This document shows, piece by piece, positions 1-8,224 of a stretch of 58,472 nucleotides of DNA. A program made the position numbers and the translations under genes. The notes beneath the pieces are model-generated. The model searched no databases, had not been told where the DNA came from, and saw nothing but the letters and a program-made list of their open reading frames with translations. The number at the start of each line of letters is the position of its first letter. Position 1 is the stretch's first letter. The DNA is from CALAED01 sp937891035 (GTDB lineage: Bacteria > Actinomycetota > Actinomycetes > Streptosporangiales > Streptosporangiaceae), in assembly GCA_035642125.1 (NCBI GenBank), contig DASQSZ010000007.1, positions 1 to 58,472 on the forward strand, written 5' to 3'.

Positions 1-10
1 TTCCAGCCCA

Positions 11-1531
11 CTAGTCGTACACCGCCTCCACCCGCCATTGGCCGCCTTCGAGGACGAGCAGATAGGCCCGGCCGTCGTCGGTCACCACCTGAAACCGGGC
101 CAGGCGCCGGGCCTGGGCGGTGTCCCACCAGCGTTCGGCGACCGGCCACGGACCGGTCCAGGCGGTCACCGGCCGCGGCGGGCCGCCCGCCACGGCGAGG
201 CGCGCCGGCGGCGCGGACACCACGCACCGCGCGCTCACCCACACCGCGGCGCCGGCCGCGTCGGTCACCGCGGCGGGCGGCGGCGCCGATGGCACGGCGG
301 CGGGTGCCGGCGCGGGCACCCGTCCCGGCCAGGGGCCGTCGCCGCCCCCGCTCGGCGGCAGGTCGCCGACCGGCACCCGGACGACCTGCTCGCCCGGCCC
401 CCGCCCGCCGACGAGCACCGGCCGGGTGATGGCGTCATGGCCGAGCATCGCCTGGATCCGGTCGGCGGCGCGCTCGACGCGGTCGGTCACCGTCACCTGC
501 CCCCACAGCGCCTGCTGGCCGCCCTCGTCGGGGATCGGCTGATCCGGCGCCAGCCGCACGAACGTGACCCCGCCCCAGCAGGCGTCGGCCGACCCGGTGA
601 GATCGAGGGCCGAAAGCTGCCAGCGCACCCGCTCGGCGACCGCGAGCGCGGACAGCGCCCCCTCGTGCCGCCACAGCCGTTGGTGCAGGCGGCCGTCGGC
701 GAAGCCCACATCGACGGCCAGTCGCACGCAGGTGAGCCCCTCCGCGCGCAGCCCGTCGTGCAGCCGGTCGGCCAGCCGTTTGGCCGCGAAGATCACTTGG
801 TCGGCCTGGGCGGCTGGCGGATCGAACTCGGCCCGTACGGACCTGTCGCGCTCGGGCGGTGAGGGGGCGAGCCGCCGCGTCGGCGCGCCGCTCGCCAGCA
901 GGTGCGCGCGGGCTCCGGCGGCGCCGAGCCGGCCGGCGACGTCCCCGGCGGGCAACGCGGCGAACCGGCCGAGCGTCCAGATGCCCAGGCGCCGCAGCAG
1001 GTCGGCCAGCTCGGGCAGGTCGAGCACGTCCAGCGGATAGGGAGCGAGGAACTCGCCGTCACCGCCCGGCGGCACGATCACCCCGCCGCCGTCCGCCCTG
1101 GCCGCCAACTCGGCGGCGAACAACCCATCGGCGATGCCGACACCGCAGTCGTGCCCGGCCTCCACCACGCTGTCTTGCACCAGCGTCCGCAGCGGCTCCT
1201 CACCGCCGTGGAAGCGCGCCGCGCCCGCCGCCGGGAACGCGCACACCCCCGGCCGGACGACCTCCACCCGCGGCGTGCTCGAGCTCACCGCCGCCACGAC
1301 CACCTCGAACAGCCTGCCTTCGGCGTCGAGATCACGATCGCGGACGACCATCTCGGGACAGCGGCGCTGGGCGTCCCTGACGCGGTGCCCGCGACGCACC
1401 CCCCCGGCCCTGGCCGCCGCCGTGCAGGCCGCCACCCGGTCGCCGTCCACCACCGCGCCCGGCATCGCGGCGTCGATCCCGACAGCGGTGACCGGCCAGT
1501 CCGGGCACCACACCACCAGCACGCGGCTCAT
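11..1531 (-). CDS. imuB: ImuB-like Y-family DNA polymerase homologue
   Basis: 506-aa Y-family polymerase-like protein. The N-terminus (VVWCPDWP, residues 6-13) matches the ImuB palm start rather than the DinB acidic motif. In characterised ImuB proteins the catalytic carboxylates are lost and the protein acts as an adaptor linking the beta clamp, ImuA' and the DnaE2 polymerase during mutagenic translesion synthesis. The middle holds the little-finger/thumb-like region; the proline-rich stretch around residues 395-425 (PAPAPAAVPSAPPPAA) is probably a flexible linker. It lies 42 nt downstream of imuA' on the same strand, so both probably share the SOS-controlled promoter. dnaE2 would be expected to the left, outside the window. 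Family call is firm; function is from the family. Confidence 0.88.
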   Translation of the reverse strand: MSRVLVVWCPDWPVTAVGIDAAMPGAVVDGDRVAACTAAARAGGVRRGHRVRDAQRRCPEMVVRDRDLDAEGRLFEVVVAAVSSSTPRVEVVRPGVCAFPAAGAARFHGGEEPLRTLVQDSVVEAGHDCGVGIADGLFAAELAARADGGGVIVPPGGDGEFLAPYPLDVLDLPELADLLRRLGIWTLGRFAALPAGDVAGRLGAAGARAHLLASGAPTRRLAPSPPERDRSVRAEFDPPAAQADQVIFAAKRLADRLHDGLRAEGLTCVRLAVDVGFADGRLHQRLWRHEGALSALAVAERVRWQLSALDLTGSADACWGGVTFVRLAPDQPIPDEGGQQALWGQVTVTDRVERAADRIQAMLGHDAITRPVLVGGRGPGEQVVRVPVGDLPPSGGGDGPWPGRVPAPAPAAVPSAPPPAAVTDAAGAAVWVSARCVVSAPPARLAVAGGPPRPVTAWTGPWPVAERWWDTAQARRLARFQVVTDDGRAYLLVLEGGQWRVEAVYD

Positions 1532-1573
1532 GGCTCGCTCACGGATGGCTCGCCCAGGCCCGCGCGGCGGGGG

Positions 1574-2254
1574 TCATGCGACGACCTCCAGTGGGGGGCG
1601 CCCGGCCGCGGCGGGGGCGGCGGCCGGGGCGACCGCGCCCTCCGGGCCGGGCAGCCACACCCAGGCCGACCGCCCGGGACCGGCCGCGCCCTTGCCCGTC
1701 GCGACGATGCGGGCGAGGCGGCTCGTGAGGTGCCCGAAGCCCGCTCCCGGCCCGGTCCACTCGGCCGCGGCCACGCGCAGCCGCACCTGGGCGCCGCTCC
1801 AGTCACCGGCGGCCACCAGTACGCAGCGGCCCCGGCGCGCCAGCGCCGCGAGCCGCCGGACGAGGGTGGGCCCCGGCCTGGCCGGGGGCCGGACGAGGAC
1901 GAGATCGACCGCGTCGATCAGCGCCGCCACGACATCGGGCCACCGCTCGCCCGGATCGTCGACGAGCAGTAGCCGCTCCGGCTCGGCGCCCATCGCGGCG
2001 GCGGCCGCGACGCCGAGGTCGGGCAGGCCGACCGCCGCGCACCAGCCGCCGGACCGGGCGGCGCCCGCGATGAGCGCCAGCCCCAGCGACGCCGCGCCGG
2101 GCGCCGTGGCACCGGACCCGCCGACGCTCACCACCCAGCCGGGCCGAAGCCCGCCAAGGGGGAGCACCGGCCGCAGCGCGGGCAGCACCGGGATTAGGTC
2201 GGCGCCGGCCGGCGCCGAGTCCACCAGCACACTCACGGATCCAATGTCGAACAT
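1574..2254 (-). CDS. imuA': ImuA'-like RecA-fold protein (SOS mutasome)
   Basis: About 226 aa counting from the ATG at 2254. RecA/SulA-like small protein that precedes imuB in actinobacterial mutasome cassettes; in mycobacteria ImuA' is essential for DnaE2-dependent mutagenesis. A degenerate Walker-A-like stretch (VGGSGATAPG, about residues 37-46) and hydrophobic strands (RLLLVDD, VDLVLVRP) fit a RecA fold. The open frame continues upstream to 2608, but that part overlaps the opposite-phase end of the glycoside hydrolase and has no homology-like content. The ATG at 2254 lies inside the SOS box, so the true start may be a GTG slightly downstream (MFDIGS then GTG codons) or the message may be nearly leaderless. 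Confidence 0.72.
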   Translation of the reverse strand: MFDIGSVSVLVDSAPAGADLIPVLPALRPVLPLGGLRPGWVVSVGGSGATAPGAASLGLALIAGAARSGGWCAAVGLPDLGVAAAAAMGAEPERLLLVDDPGERWPDVVAALIDAVDLVLVRPPARPGPTLVRRLAALARRGRCVLVAAGDWSGAQVRLRVAAAEWTGPGAGFGHLTSRLARIVATGKGAAGPGRSAWVWLPGPEGAVAPAAAPAAAGRPPLEVVA

Positions 2255-2262
2255 GAGTTCGA
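2247..2262. promoter_or_regulatory. LexA-binding SOS box of the imuA'-imuB operon
   Basis: TCGAAC-ATGA-GTTCGA is a perfect inverted repeat matching the actinobacterial/Gram-positive LexA consensus (TCGAAC N4 GTTCGA). It lies at the 5' end of imuA', overlapping the candidate ATG. This predicts LexA repression and DNA-damage induction of the mutasome genes. Confidence 0.85.
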
Positions 2263-2474
2263 CAAAAGTCAAGCCATTGACTTTCTCGCCGCGAGCCGGG
2301 GCCTGACCGAGCGGTGGGGGCCCGGCGCGCATGGGCGCCCTCGACGCCCGGGCCGCTGATGAGCGGCCGTTCCTTGCGCTCCCACGGCGCCGGCCGCCGG
2401 AGCGAGCGGCGCCGCGCCCCAGCGGGCAGGGCGGCCGAAGGCGCCAGTGGAGAGCGCCCCGGCCGCCTGGCCCG

Positions 2475-4127
2475 TCACGGGCGGGTGGAGAAGGTGACGA
2501 TCTGTGCCGTACCAGGGGCGACGGTGACGGTCGACCGGCCATCGGTGATCGGCACTTGGGCGCCGCTCGGCTCGCCGGACGGGACGCCGCGATCGGAGAT
2601 GGTGGCACCGCCGAGGGAGATCTTCGCGGCGTCCAGCGAGGCGAGCCCGCCCGCGCCGGTGCTGCTCAGCGTGACGGTGCGCCCGCTGGTGTACTGGGCC
2701 GGCACGTTGATGGTGACCGCGTCGTCGGTGCTGGTGGAGACGGCCGGGTCCTGGACGTTGATCAGTACCACCGTCATCTTTCCGGTCTTGTGCTCGACCG
2801 CGTAGACGCGCAGCTGCGGCAGCGCGGTGTCCGGCAGGTTGACGTTGAGGAACTTCCCGTTCGGAATCTGGTGGAAGGCCCAAAGCCCGTAGTACAGGGG
2901 CGTGGCCGACAGCCGGTTGGCGGCGAGCGCCTGCCGGTCGGCGGCGCAGAACGCCCCGTAGTACCGATAGGAGATCGGATAGTTCACCGAGTCGCGCGGC
3001 TGAAAGTCGCCGCAGATCGCCGCTGTGTTGGTGTGGAAGTGCAGCCGTTCGACGCCGCTTTGCGCGGTCTGCAGGAGGTAGCTCAGCGACCACAGGCTGC
3101 TGGCGTAGGCGTCGCTGACGCCGGGCATGCCGCTGCAGGAGGCGCTGTTGGACTCGTTGAGCACCGCCGGCATCCCGTTGCCCAGCCGTCCCGTGATCTC
3201 CATGATGCCGCGCAGCTTGTTCCGCGCGGTCAGGTGGGTGTTGGCCGACATCAGCTGCGGGATCGTCATGATGTTGGAGCCACAGTGGCTGCCCGCGTAC
3301 AGATGGTTGCTGAGCTCGGAGATCACCTGCCGTGAGTCGGTGGCGGTGTCGGCCCGCACCGCGGCCACGAAATCTTCGAGCAGGGTGTTGGTGGTGGCCG
3401 TGTTCGCCGACGGGCCGGTGACCTTGATGTTGACGCCGGGGACGGCCTGCTTGATGGCCGCGTGGTACCGCTTCAGGACCTCGTAGTACTCGGCCGGCGT
3501 CAATGTCGTGACGTTGTCGTACTCGTTGCCGATCTCGACGGCCAGCATGTCGTCGCCGAGCGTCTCGTGCGCGGCCTTGACCTCGGCGACCGCCTGATCG
3601 AGCGTGACGGGCGGAGACGGGTCGCGAGCCGGGTTCTTGATCTTCGACTGATCGATGACCGCCTTGAGCGGCGCCCCGAGGGTGACCTTCCAGCCGCTGT
3701 CGTCGAGCAGGGCCTTCAGCTGGTTGAGATCGCCCTGATCGACCGTGCCGCCGATCGCCTGCGGGGGCGCCGGGGCGTTGCGGTAGGCGCCGAACGCCGG
3801 CCAGACGAGGTCCATCGAATAACCGCCGAGCCGCAGCACACCGTTGGAGCCGAGCGTCTTGAGCCACTGCGACATCCGGGCCTTGGTCAAAAAGCCGTGC
3901 GCGAGGTCGGCGGACTCGACGGAAAAGGAGATGTCGTCGCCGGTTGCCGACCCGCTGCCGGGGTCGCTCGTCGGCGTCAGCGTGAACGCGGTCGAATCGG
4001 TCCCGGCGGCCGGTGCGGCCAGGGCGCCGGCGCCCAGCGCAGCCAGTCCGGTGGCCAGGCCCACCGCAAGCAATGACCGCCGGATTCGCCGGCTCCTACG
4101 GCGACGATCCACTGTTTCGCCACTCAT
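2475..4127 (-). CDS. Secreted GH79-like glycoside hydrolase
   Basis: 550-aa exported enzyme. The N-terminus has an arginine-rich n-region (DRRRRSRRIRRS), a hydrophobic core (LLAVGLATGLAALGAGALA) and an AxA-like cleavage region near residue 39, a Sec or possibly Tat signal. The body looks like a clan GH-A (beta/alpha)8 barrel: VEIGNEYD (about residue 200) has the Asn-Glu acid/base pair and AVLNESNS (about residue 325) a plausible nucleophile Glu, the arrangement of GH79 beta-glucuronidase/heparanase. A C-terminal beta-sandwich (about residues 450-550) follows. Likely substrate is a uronic-acid-containing or related glycan, but this is inferred. It is a single-gene unit behind a palindromic operator. 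Confidence 0.75.
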   Translation of the reverse strand: MSGETVDRRRRSRRIRRSLLAVGLATGLAALGAGALAAPAAGTDSTAFTLTPTSDPGSGSATGDDISFSVESADLAHGFLTKARMSQWLKTLGSNGVLRLGGYSMDLVWPAFGAYRNAPAPPQAIGGTVDQGDLNQLKALLDDSGWKVTLGAPLKAVIDQSKIKNPARDPSPPVTLDQAVAEVKAAHETLGDDMLAVEIGNEYDNVTTLTPAEYYEVLKRYHAAIKQAVPGVNIKVTGPSANTATTNTLLEDFVAAVRADTATDSRQVISELSNHLYAGSHCGSNIMTIPQLMSANTHLTARNKLRGIMEITGRLGNGMPAVLNESNSASCSGMPGVSDAYASSLWSLSYLLQTAQSGVERLHFHTNTAAICGDFQPRDSVNYPISYRYYGAFCAADRQALAANRLSATPLYYGLWAFHQIPNGKFLNVNLPDTALPQLRVYAVEHKTGKMTVVLINVQDPAVSTSTDDAVTINVPAQYTSGRTVTLSSTGAGGLASLDAAKISLGGATISDRGVPSGEPSGAQVPITDGRSTVTVAPGTAQIVTFSTRP

Positions 4128-4220
4128 GTTGTGCCAACTCCCAGGTTCTCTCGAGCCCCCGTGTGATCGTCAGGTTGTGCACCGGCAGTTCGTACTTGGC
4201 GCTCCGTCCGAGGTCCGAGC

Positions 4221-4238
4221 CGAGAAACCGGTTTCTCG
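4221..4238. promoter_or_regulatory. 18-bp perfect palindrome, LacI-type operator candidate
   Basis: CGAGAAACCGGTTTCTCG reads identically on both strands. The GAAACCGGTTTC core with a central CG step is typical of LacI-family operators. It lies about 95 nt upstream of the glycoside hydrolase start and about 90 nt upstream of the pentapeptide-repeat gene, in their shared divergent promoter region. No LacI gene is present in the window. Confidence 0.6.
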
Positions 4239-4328
4239 AAACGGCAGTTCAGCACTAATCGCCCAAATCGTCAATGGATGCGACGAAATGACCTTGAAAA
4301 GGACGGTCAGCGTCATCCGCCGCCGACG

Positions 4329-5021
4329 ATGAACGCGATTGCGTCTCCCGCGGCCGAGGGTCAGCATGATCGGGTGACTTTCGAAGAGCTCGGCGATCTG
4401 CCGTACGCCGACGCACTGCGCGCCTACGACGGACCATGGAAGCCGGCTGAGACCTATGACGCGATCCACGTCGACGGCGGCACGGTCACGGCGATCGAGG
4501 CGGCGCGCGCACGGTTCCTGGAGTGCGCCTTCACCCGCGTGACCGTCGACGGCGGCACGCTGCGCCGCGCCCGGCTGAGCGACGTCTGGCTGCGTGAGGC
4601 GCGGCTGGTCGCGGTCGACCTCGCCGAAAGCGAGTGGCTCGACGCGACGCTGCTCGACTGCGTCCTGGCCGGGACCGAGGCGTACGGGTCGGACCTGCGG
4701 CGGGTGGTGTTCCGGGGCGGCAAGCTCGACGCCGTCAACTTCCGGGACGCCGCGCTGACCGACGTCCGGTTCGAGAACTGCGTCCTGCGTGGCGTCGACC
4801 TGTCCGCCGCCACGCTCGAACGGGTGAGCTTTCCCGGGTGCCGGCTCAGCGAGGTGGACCTGACCGGCGTAGCCCTGAAAAAGGTCGACCTGCGCGGCGC
4901 CGAGCTCGACCTCGTCGGCGGCCACGAGTCGCTGCGCGGCGCCGTCATCACCACGGTCCAGCTCCTCGACCTCGCCCCGGCGCTCGCCCGGTCCCTCGGC
5001 ATCACGGTCCGCGACGACTAA
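4329..5021 (+). CDS. Pentapeptide-repeat protein
   Basis: 230 aa from the ATG at 4329; an upstream in-frame ATG at 4278 would add 17 residues of low-quality sequence, so I prefer 4329. From about residue 65 to 205 the chain has A(D/N)LXX-like pentads (LRRARLSDV, AVNFRDAAL, GVDLSAATL, KVDLRGAEL), which fold as a right-handed quadrilateral beta-helix. Family members include gyrase-protecting Qnr/MfpA proteins, but most have no known role. The N-terminal 60 residues are not repeats. It has its own promoter region and no clear functional partner. Confidence 0.85.
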   Translation: MNAIASPAAEGQHDRVTFEELGDLPYADALRAYDGPWKPAETYDAIHVDGGTVTAIEAARARFLECAFTRVTVDGGTLRRARLSDVWLREARLVAVDLAESEWLDATLLDCVLAGTEAYGSDLRRVVFRGGKLDAVNFRDAALTDVRFENCVLRGVDLSAATLERVSFPGCRLSEVDLTGVALKKVDLRGAELDLVGGHESLRGAVITTVQLLDLAPALARSLGITVRDD

Positions 5022-5092
5022 ACAGGGGTAGTGCGATATGTAGTACACATGCTATCTTTCGACCAATCTTTCTGACGAAAGGAAGTTGGTCT

Positions 5093-6046
5093 GTGACCGT
5101 GATGCGCGAGCTGGGTGAACCCGCTCAAAACGCGGCGGCGGACGGGAATGAGACGGTCATCGCCGTCCGCGGCCTGCGGATGCGGTACGGGTCGGCGGAC
5201 GTCCTGCGCGGCGTCGAGTTCACCGCCCGCCGCGGTGAGGTGCTGGTGCTGCTCGGGCCCAACGGCGCGGGCAAGACCACGACCATCGAGATCTTGGAGG
5301 GGTTCCGGGGCCGTTCGGCCGGCGAGGTCACCGTGCTCGGGGTCGATCCGGCGAAGGGCGACGAGCGCTGGCGGGCCCGGCTCGGCGTCGTGCTGCAATC
5401 GTGGCGCGACCACCACAAGTGGCGGGTGCGCGAGCTGCTCCACCACCTCGGCCGCTACTACCGGCCGTACGCCACGCCCGGGCGCCCGCGACCCTACGAC
5501 GTCGACGAGCTGCTTGAGAAGGTGGGGCTGACCGAGCAGGCCGGCCAGCGGCTGAGCACGCTGTCCGGCGGGCAGCGGCGCCGTCTGGACGTGGCGATCG
5601 GCCTGGTCGGCCGTCCCGAGCTGCTGTTCATGGACGAGCCGGCGGCCGGGTTCGACCCCAAGGCCCGCCGCGACTTCCACGACCTGGTCCACGGCCTGTC
5701 CGACCTCGAGGACACGACGATCCTGCTGACCACGCACGATCTTGACGAGGCCGAGAAGCTGGCCGACCGCATCTTGATCCTGGCCGGCGGCCGCATCGTC
5801 GCCGACGGCAGCGCCGACCACCTCGCCCGGCAGGTCTCGGCCGAGGCCGAGGTGCGCTGGAGCCGCGCCGGCGAGCATTTCGTGCATTCCACCGCCGACG
5901 CCACCCGATTCGTCCGCGAGCTGTTCGCGCAGTACGGCGAGGATGTCGCCGACCTGGAGATTCGCCGCGCCACCCTGGAGGACACCTACATGGCCCTCGT
6001 CCATCGCCACGAGAGCGGGCACGCCGAGGAGGTGGCGTCGCTATGA
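5093..6046 (+). CDS. ABC transporter ATP-binding protein
   Basis: 317 aa from the GTG at 5093, chosen because AAAGGAAG lies 7 nt upstream. Complete ABC ATPase: Walker A GPNGAGKTTT (about residue 53), Q-loop in VVLQSW, signature LSGGQRRRLDVA, Walker B LLFMDEPAAG, and the switch histidine in LTTHDLDEAE. The C-terminal extension is of the kind seen in drug and polyether exporters (DrrA-like). Its stop overlaps the permease ATG (ATGA), so the two are translationally coupled. Likely powers export of a small molecule through the next gene product. Confidence 0.92.
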   Translation: MTVMRELGEPAQNAAADGNETVIAVRGLRMRYGSADVLRGVEFTARRGEVLVLLGPNGAGKTTTIEILEGFRGRSAGEVTVLGVDPAKGDERWRARLGVVLQSWRDHHKWRVRELLHHLGRYYRPYATPGRPRPYDVDELLEKVGLTEQAGQRLSTLSGGQRRRLDVAIGLVGRPELLFMDEPAAGFDPKARRDFHDLVHGLSDLEDTTILLTTHDLDEAEKLADRILILAGGRIVADGSADHLARQVSAEAEVRWSRAGEHFVHSTADATRFVRELFAQYGEDVADLEIRRATLEDTYMALVHRHESGHAEEVASL

Positions 6047-6918
6047 GGGCGACCGCGCAGGCGGCGCCGGGATCCCTCGTCATCGCCGCGTCCCGGCTCG
6101 GGGTGGTCCGCGGCCTGGTGGAGTTCAGGCAGACCCTGCTCAGCCCCGCCGAGCTGTTTTGGACCCTCTTTATCAACGTGGCCTACATCCTCGTGCTGTT
6201 CTTCCAGCGAGGCCACAGCGTCGAGGGGTCGTCTCTGGCGCTGCTGACGCTGCCGAGCATCCTCGGCATGTCGGTCGCGTTCGGCGGGGCGCAGGGCGCC
6301 ACCAGCATCCTGGCCACCCACCGGGAGGACGGCACGCTGCTGCGGGCCAAGGCCATCCCGAACGGCATGACCGGATATCTGGTCGCCCAACTGGTGGTGA
6401 CGTCCCTCACCACGGTGTTCGGCATCGTGGTCGTGCTCATCCCGGGCCTGTTCCTGGTCGGCGGCATCCCGTCGGCCGGCGTCGGCGACTGGCTGTCGGT
6501 CGTCGGCGTGCTCGCCCTCGGGCTGCTCGCCACCCTCCCGCTAGGCATGATCATCGGATCGAGCGTCAAGAGCGCCGCATCGGGCTTCGGGCTGACGTTC
6601 CTGCCCATGTGCGGCATCGTCGCGATCTCGGGGATCTTCTATCCGATCACCGCGCTCGCCGGGTGGCTGCAGGCCATCGCCCAAGTGTTCCCGGTCTACT
6701 GGCTCGGGCTCGGCATGCGCGCCGCCCTGCTGCCCGACGCGGCGGTCGCGGCGGAGATCGGGGAGTCCTGGCGGCAGGTCCAGATGATCGGCGTGCTGAG
6801 CGTGTGGAGCATCGTCGGCCTCGTGATCGCTCCGTCCGTGCTGCGCCGCATGGCCCGCAAGGAATCGGGATCGGTGATGGAGGCGCGCAGAGAACGGGCC
6901 TTGCACCGGGGATACTGA
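6043..6918 (+). CDS. ABC-2 type transporter permease
   Basis: 291 aa with about six hydrophobic segments (for example around ELFWTLFINVAYILVLFF, VFGIVVVLIPGLFLV, LLATLPLGMIIGSSV and a long C-terminal pair), the ABC-2/DrrB-type layout. The FLPMCGIVAISGIFYPITAL region matches the family hallmark before the last helix. Encoded with 4-nt overlap after the ATPase and 7 nt before the small regulator, making a three-gene operon. Substrate unknown; drug or lipid export is typical of the family. Confidence 0.9.
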   Translation: MRATAQAAPGSLVIAASRLGVVRGLVEFRQTLLSPAELFWTLFINVAYILVLFFQRGHSVEGSSLALLTLPSILGMSVAFGGAQGATSILATHREDGTLLRAKAIPNGMTGYLVAQLVVTSLTTVFGIVVVLIPGLFLVGGIPSAGVGDWLSVVGVLALGLLATLPLGMIIGSSVKSAASGFGLTFLPMCGIVAISGIFYPITALAGWLQAIAQVFPVYWLGLGMRAALLPDAAVAAEIGESWRQVQMIGVLSVWSIVGLVIAPSVLRRMARKESGSVMEARRERALHRGY

Positions 6919-6925
6919 GACGATC

Positions 6926-7165
6926 ATGGGCGAGACCATTCACAACCGCATCGCGATGCTGCGCGCGGAGCGGGGCATCTCGCGTCGCCAGCTGGCCGAC
7001 GCGGTCGGGGTGCACTACCAGACGGTCGGCTATCTGGAGCGCGGCGAATACAGCCCCAGCCTCTACCTGGCGCTGCGCATCGCGGAGTACTTCGAGGTGC
7101 CGGTCGAGGTGATCTTTTCCACCACCCCCTTCCCGCGCATCGGCCAGGACGGCAAATCCGCCTGA
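6926..7165 (+). CDS. Small Cro/XRE-type regulator (YozG-like)
   Basis: 79-aa protein that is almost only a helix-turn-helix: IAMLRAERGISRRQLADA with recognition helix VHYQTVGYLERGEYSPSL. The C-terminal part (YFEVPVEVIFS) is the signature end of the YozG/Cro subfamily often found at the end of ABC-2 exporter operons. Here it follows the permease by 7 nt. By analogy it autoregulates the transporter operon, presumably at the AT-rich stretch 5021-5075; that is inference. Confidence 0.88.
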   Translation: MGETIHNRIAMLRAERGISRRQLADAVGVHYQTVGYLERGEYSPSLYLALRIAEYFEVPVEVIFSTTPFPRIGQDGKSA

Positions 7166-7249
7166 CCGGGCCGGCCGCGCGGGGAGGGTTGATAGGGGCC
7201 GCGCGGAGGGGCTGGTACGGGTTGCGGTGGGTGGGGAAGACTCGTCGGT

Positions 7250-8212
7250 ATGAGCAGCAAGCCGTTCGCCTCGTCGGCCGACCTGGATGAAAAGGAGCAG
7301 ACACTCGAGGTGCTCGCGGACGGGGTCTACGCGCTCACCGCGCAGGGCGATCCCAACGTGGGGGCGATCGAGGGCGAGGACTTCCTCGTCTGCTTCGAGG
7401 CGATGGCCACCCCGGCGGCGGCCCGCCGCTGGCTGGCGCGGCTACGCGAGCACACCGGCAAGCCGGTCCGCTACCTGGTGCTGTCCCACTACCACGCGGT
7501 CCGGGTGCTGGGCGCGAGCGCGTTCGACGCCGAGGTGATCGTCGCGCACGACAACACGCGCCGCCTGATCGCCGAGCGGGGCGCACAGGACTGGGCGAGC
7601 GAGTACGGCCGGATGCCCCGCCTGTTCGACGACCCCGACTCGATCCCGGGGCTCACCTGGCCGACGGCGACGTTCTCCGACCGGCTCACCATCCATCTCG
7701 GCGGCGATCGCGGGGAACTGCTGCTGGCCTACTGCGGCCGCGGCCATACCGAGGGCGACATCATCGCCTGGCTGCCCGAACGGCGCATTCTGTTCGCCGG
7801 CGATCTGGTGGAGGCGCAGGCCGCGCTCTACACCGGCGACGCGTTCCACCGCGAATGGGCGACCACCACGCTCGACCGGGTCGCCGACTACCCCGCCGAA
7901 GCCCTGATCGGCGGGCGCGGCGCCGTCGTTCACGGCCGGGCCGCGATCGAAGCGGCGATCGCGCAAAGCCGCGACTTCCTCGACACGATGCTCCGCGAGG
8001 TCGGCGCGATCCACGAACAGGGCGGCACGCTCAAGGAGGCTTTCGCCGCGACGCACGCCGCGCTCGAGCCTGGCTATGGCGGCTGGCCGATCTTCGAGCA
8101 CTGCCTGCCGTTCAACGTGTCCCGGCTATGGGACGAGCTGTCCGGCGTCGAGCGGCCGGTCATCTGGACCGCCGAGCGCGACCGCGCGGTCTGGGCCCAG
8201 CTGCAAGGCTGA
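7250..8212 (+). CDS. MBL-fold metallo-hydrolase with reduced metal motif
   Basis: 320 aa. Metallo-beta-lactamase fold: the first metal motif, normally HxHxDH, reads HYHAVR (in LVLSHYHAVRVLG, about residue 78), so the Asp and third His are absent. Later ligand positions remain (CGRGHTEGD about residue 165, and LFAGDLVEA about residue 185). The gene ends 12 nt before the flavin monooxygenase, so the two are co-transcribed. Homologues often lie in aromatic degradation clusters; a ring-product hydrolase or thioester/lactone hydrolase role is possible but not shown here. Confidence 0.8.
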   Translation: MSSKPFASSADLDEKEQTLEVLADGVYALTAQGDPNVGAIEGEDFLVCFEAMATPAAARRWLARLREHTGKPVRYLVLSHYHAVRVLGASAFDAEVIVAHDNTRRLIAERGAQDWASEYGRMPRLFDDPDSIPGLTWPTATFSDRLTIHLGGDRGELLLAYCGRGHTEGDIIAWLPERRILFAGDLVEAQAALYTGDAFHREWATTTLDRVADYPAEALIGGRGAVVHGRAAIEAAIAQSRDFLDTMLREVGAIHEQGGTLKEAFAATHAALEPGYGGWPIFEHCLPFNVSRLWDELSGVERPVIWTAERDRAVWAQLQG

Positions 8213-8224
8213 GGAAGGCGCGAA

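Noticed and set aside
2269..3867. 532-aa minus-strand frame
   Set aside because: Shadow of the GH79-like gene in another frame, Arg/Gln-rich with no domain.
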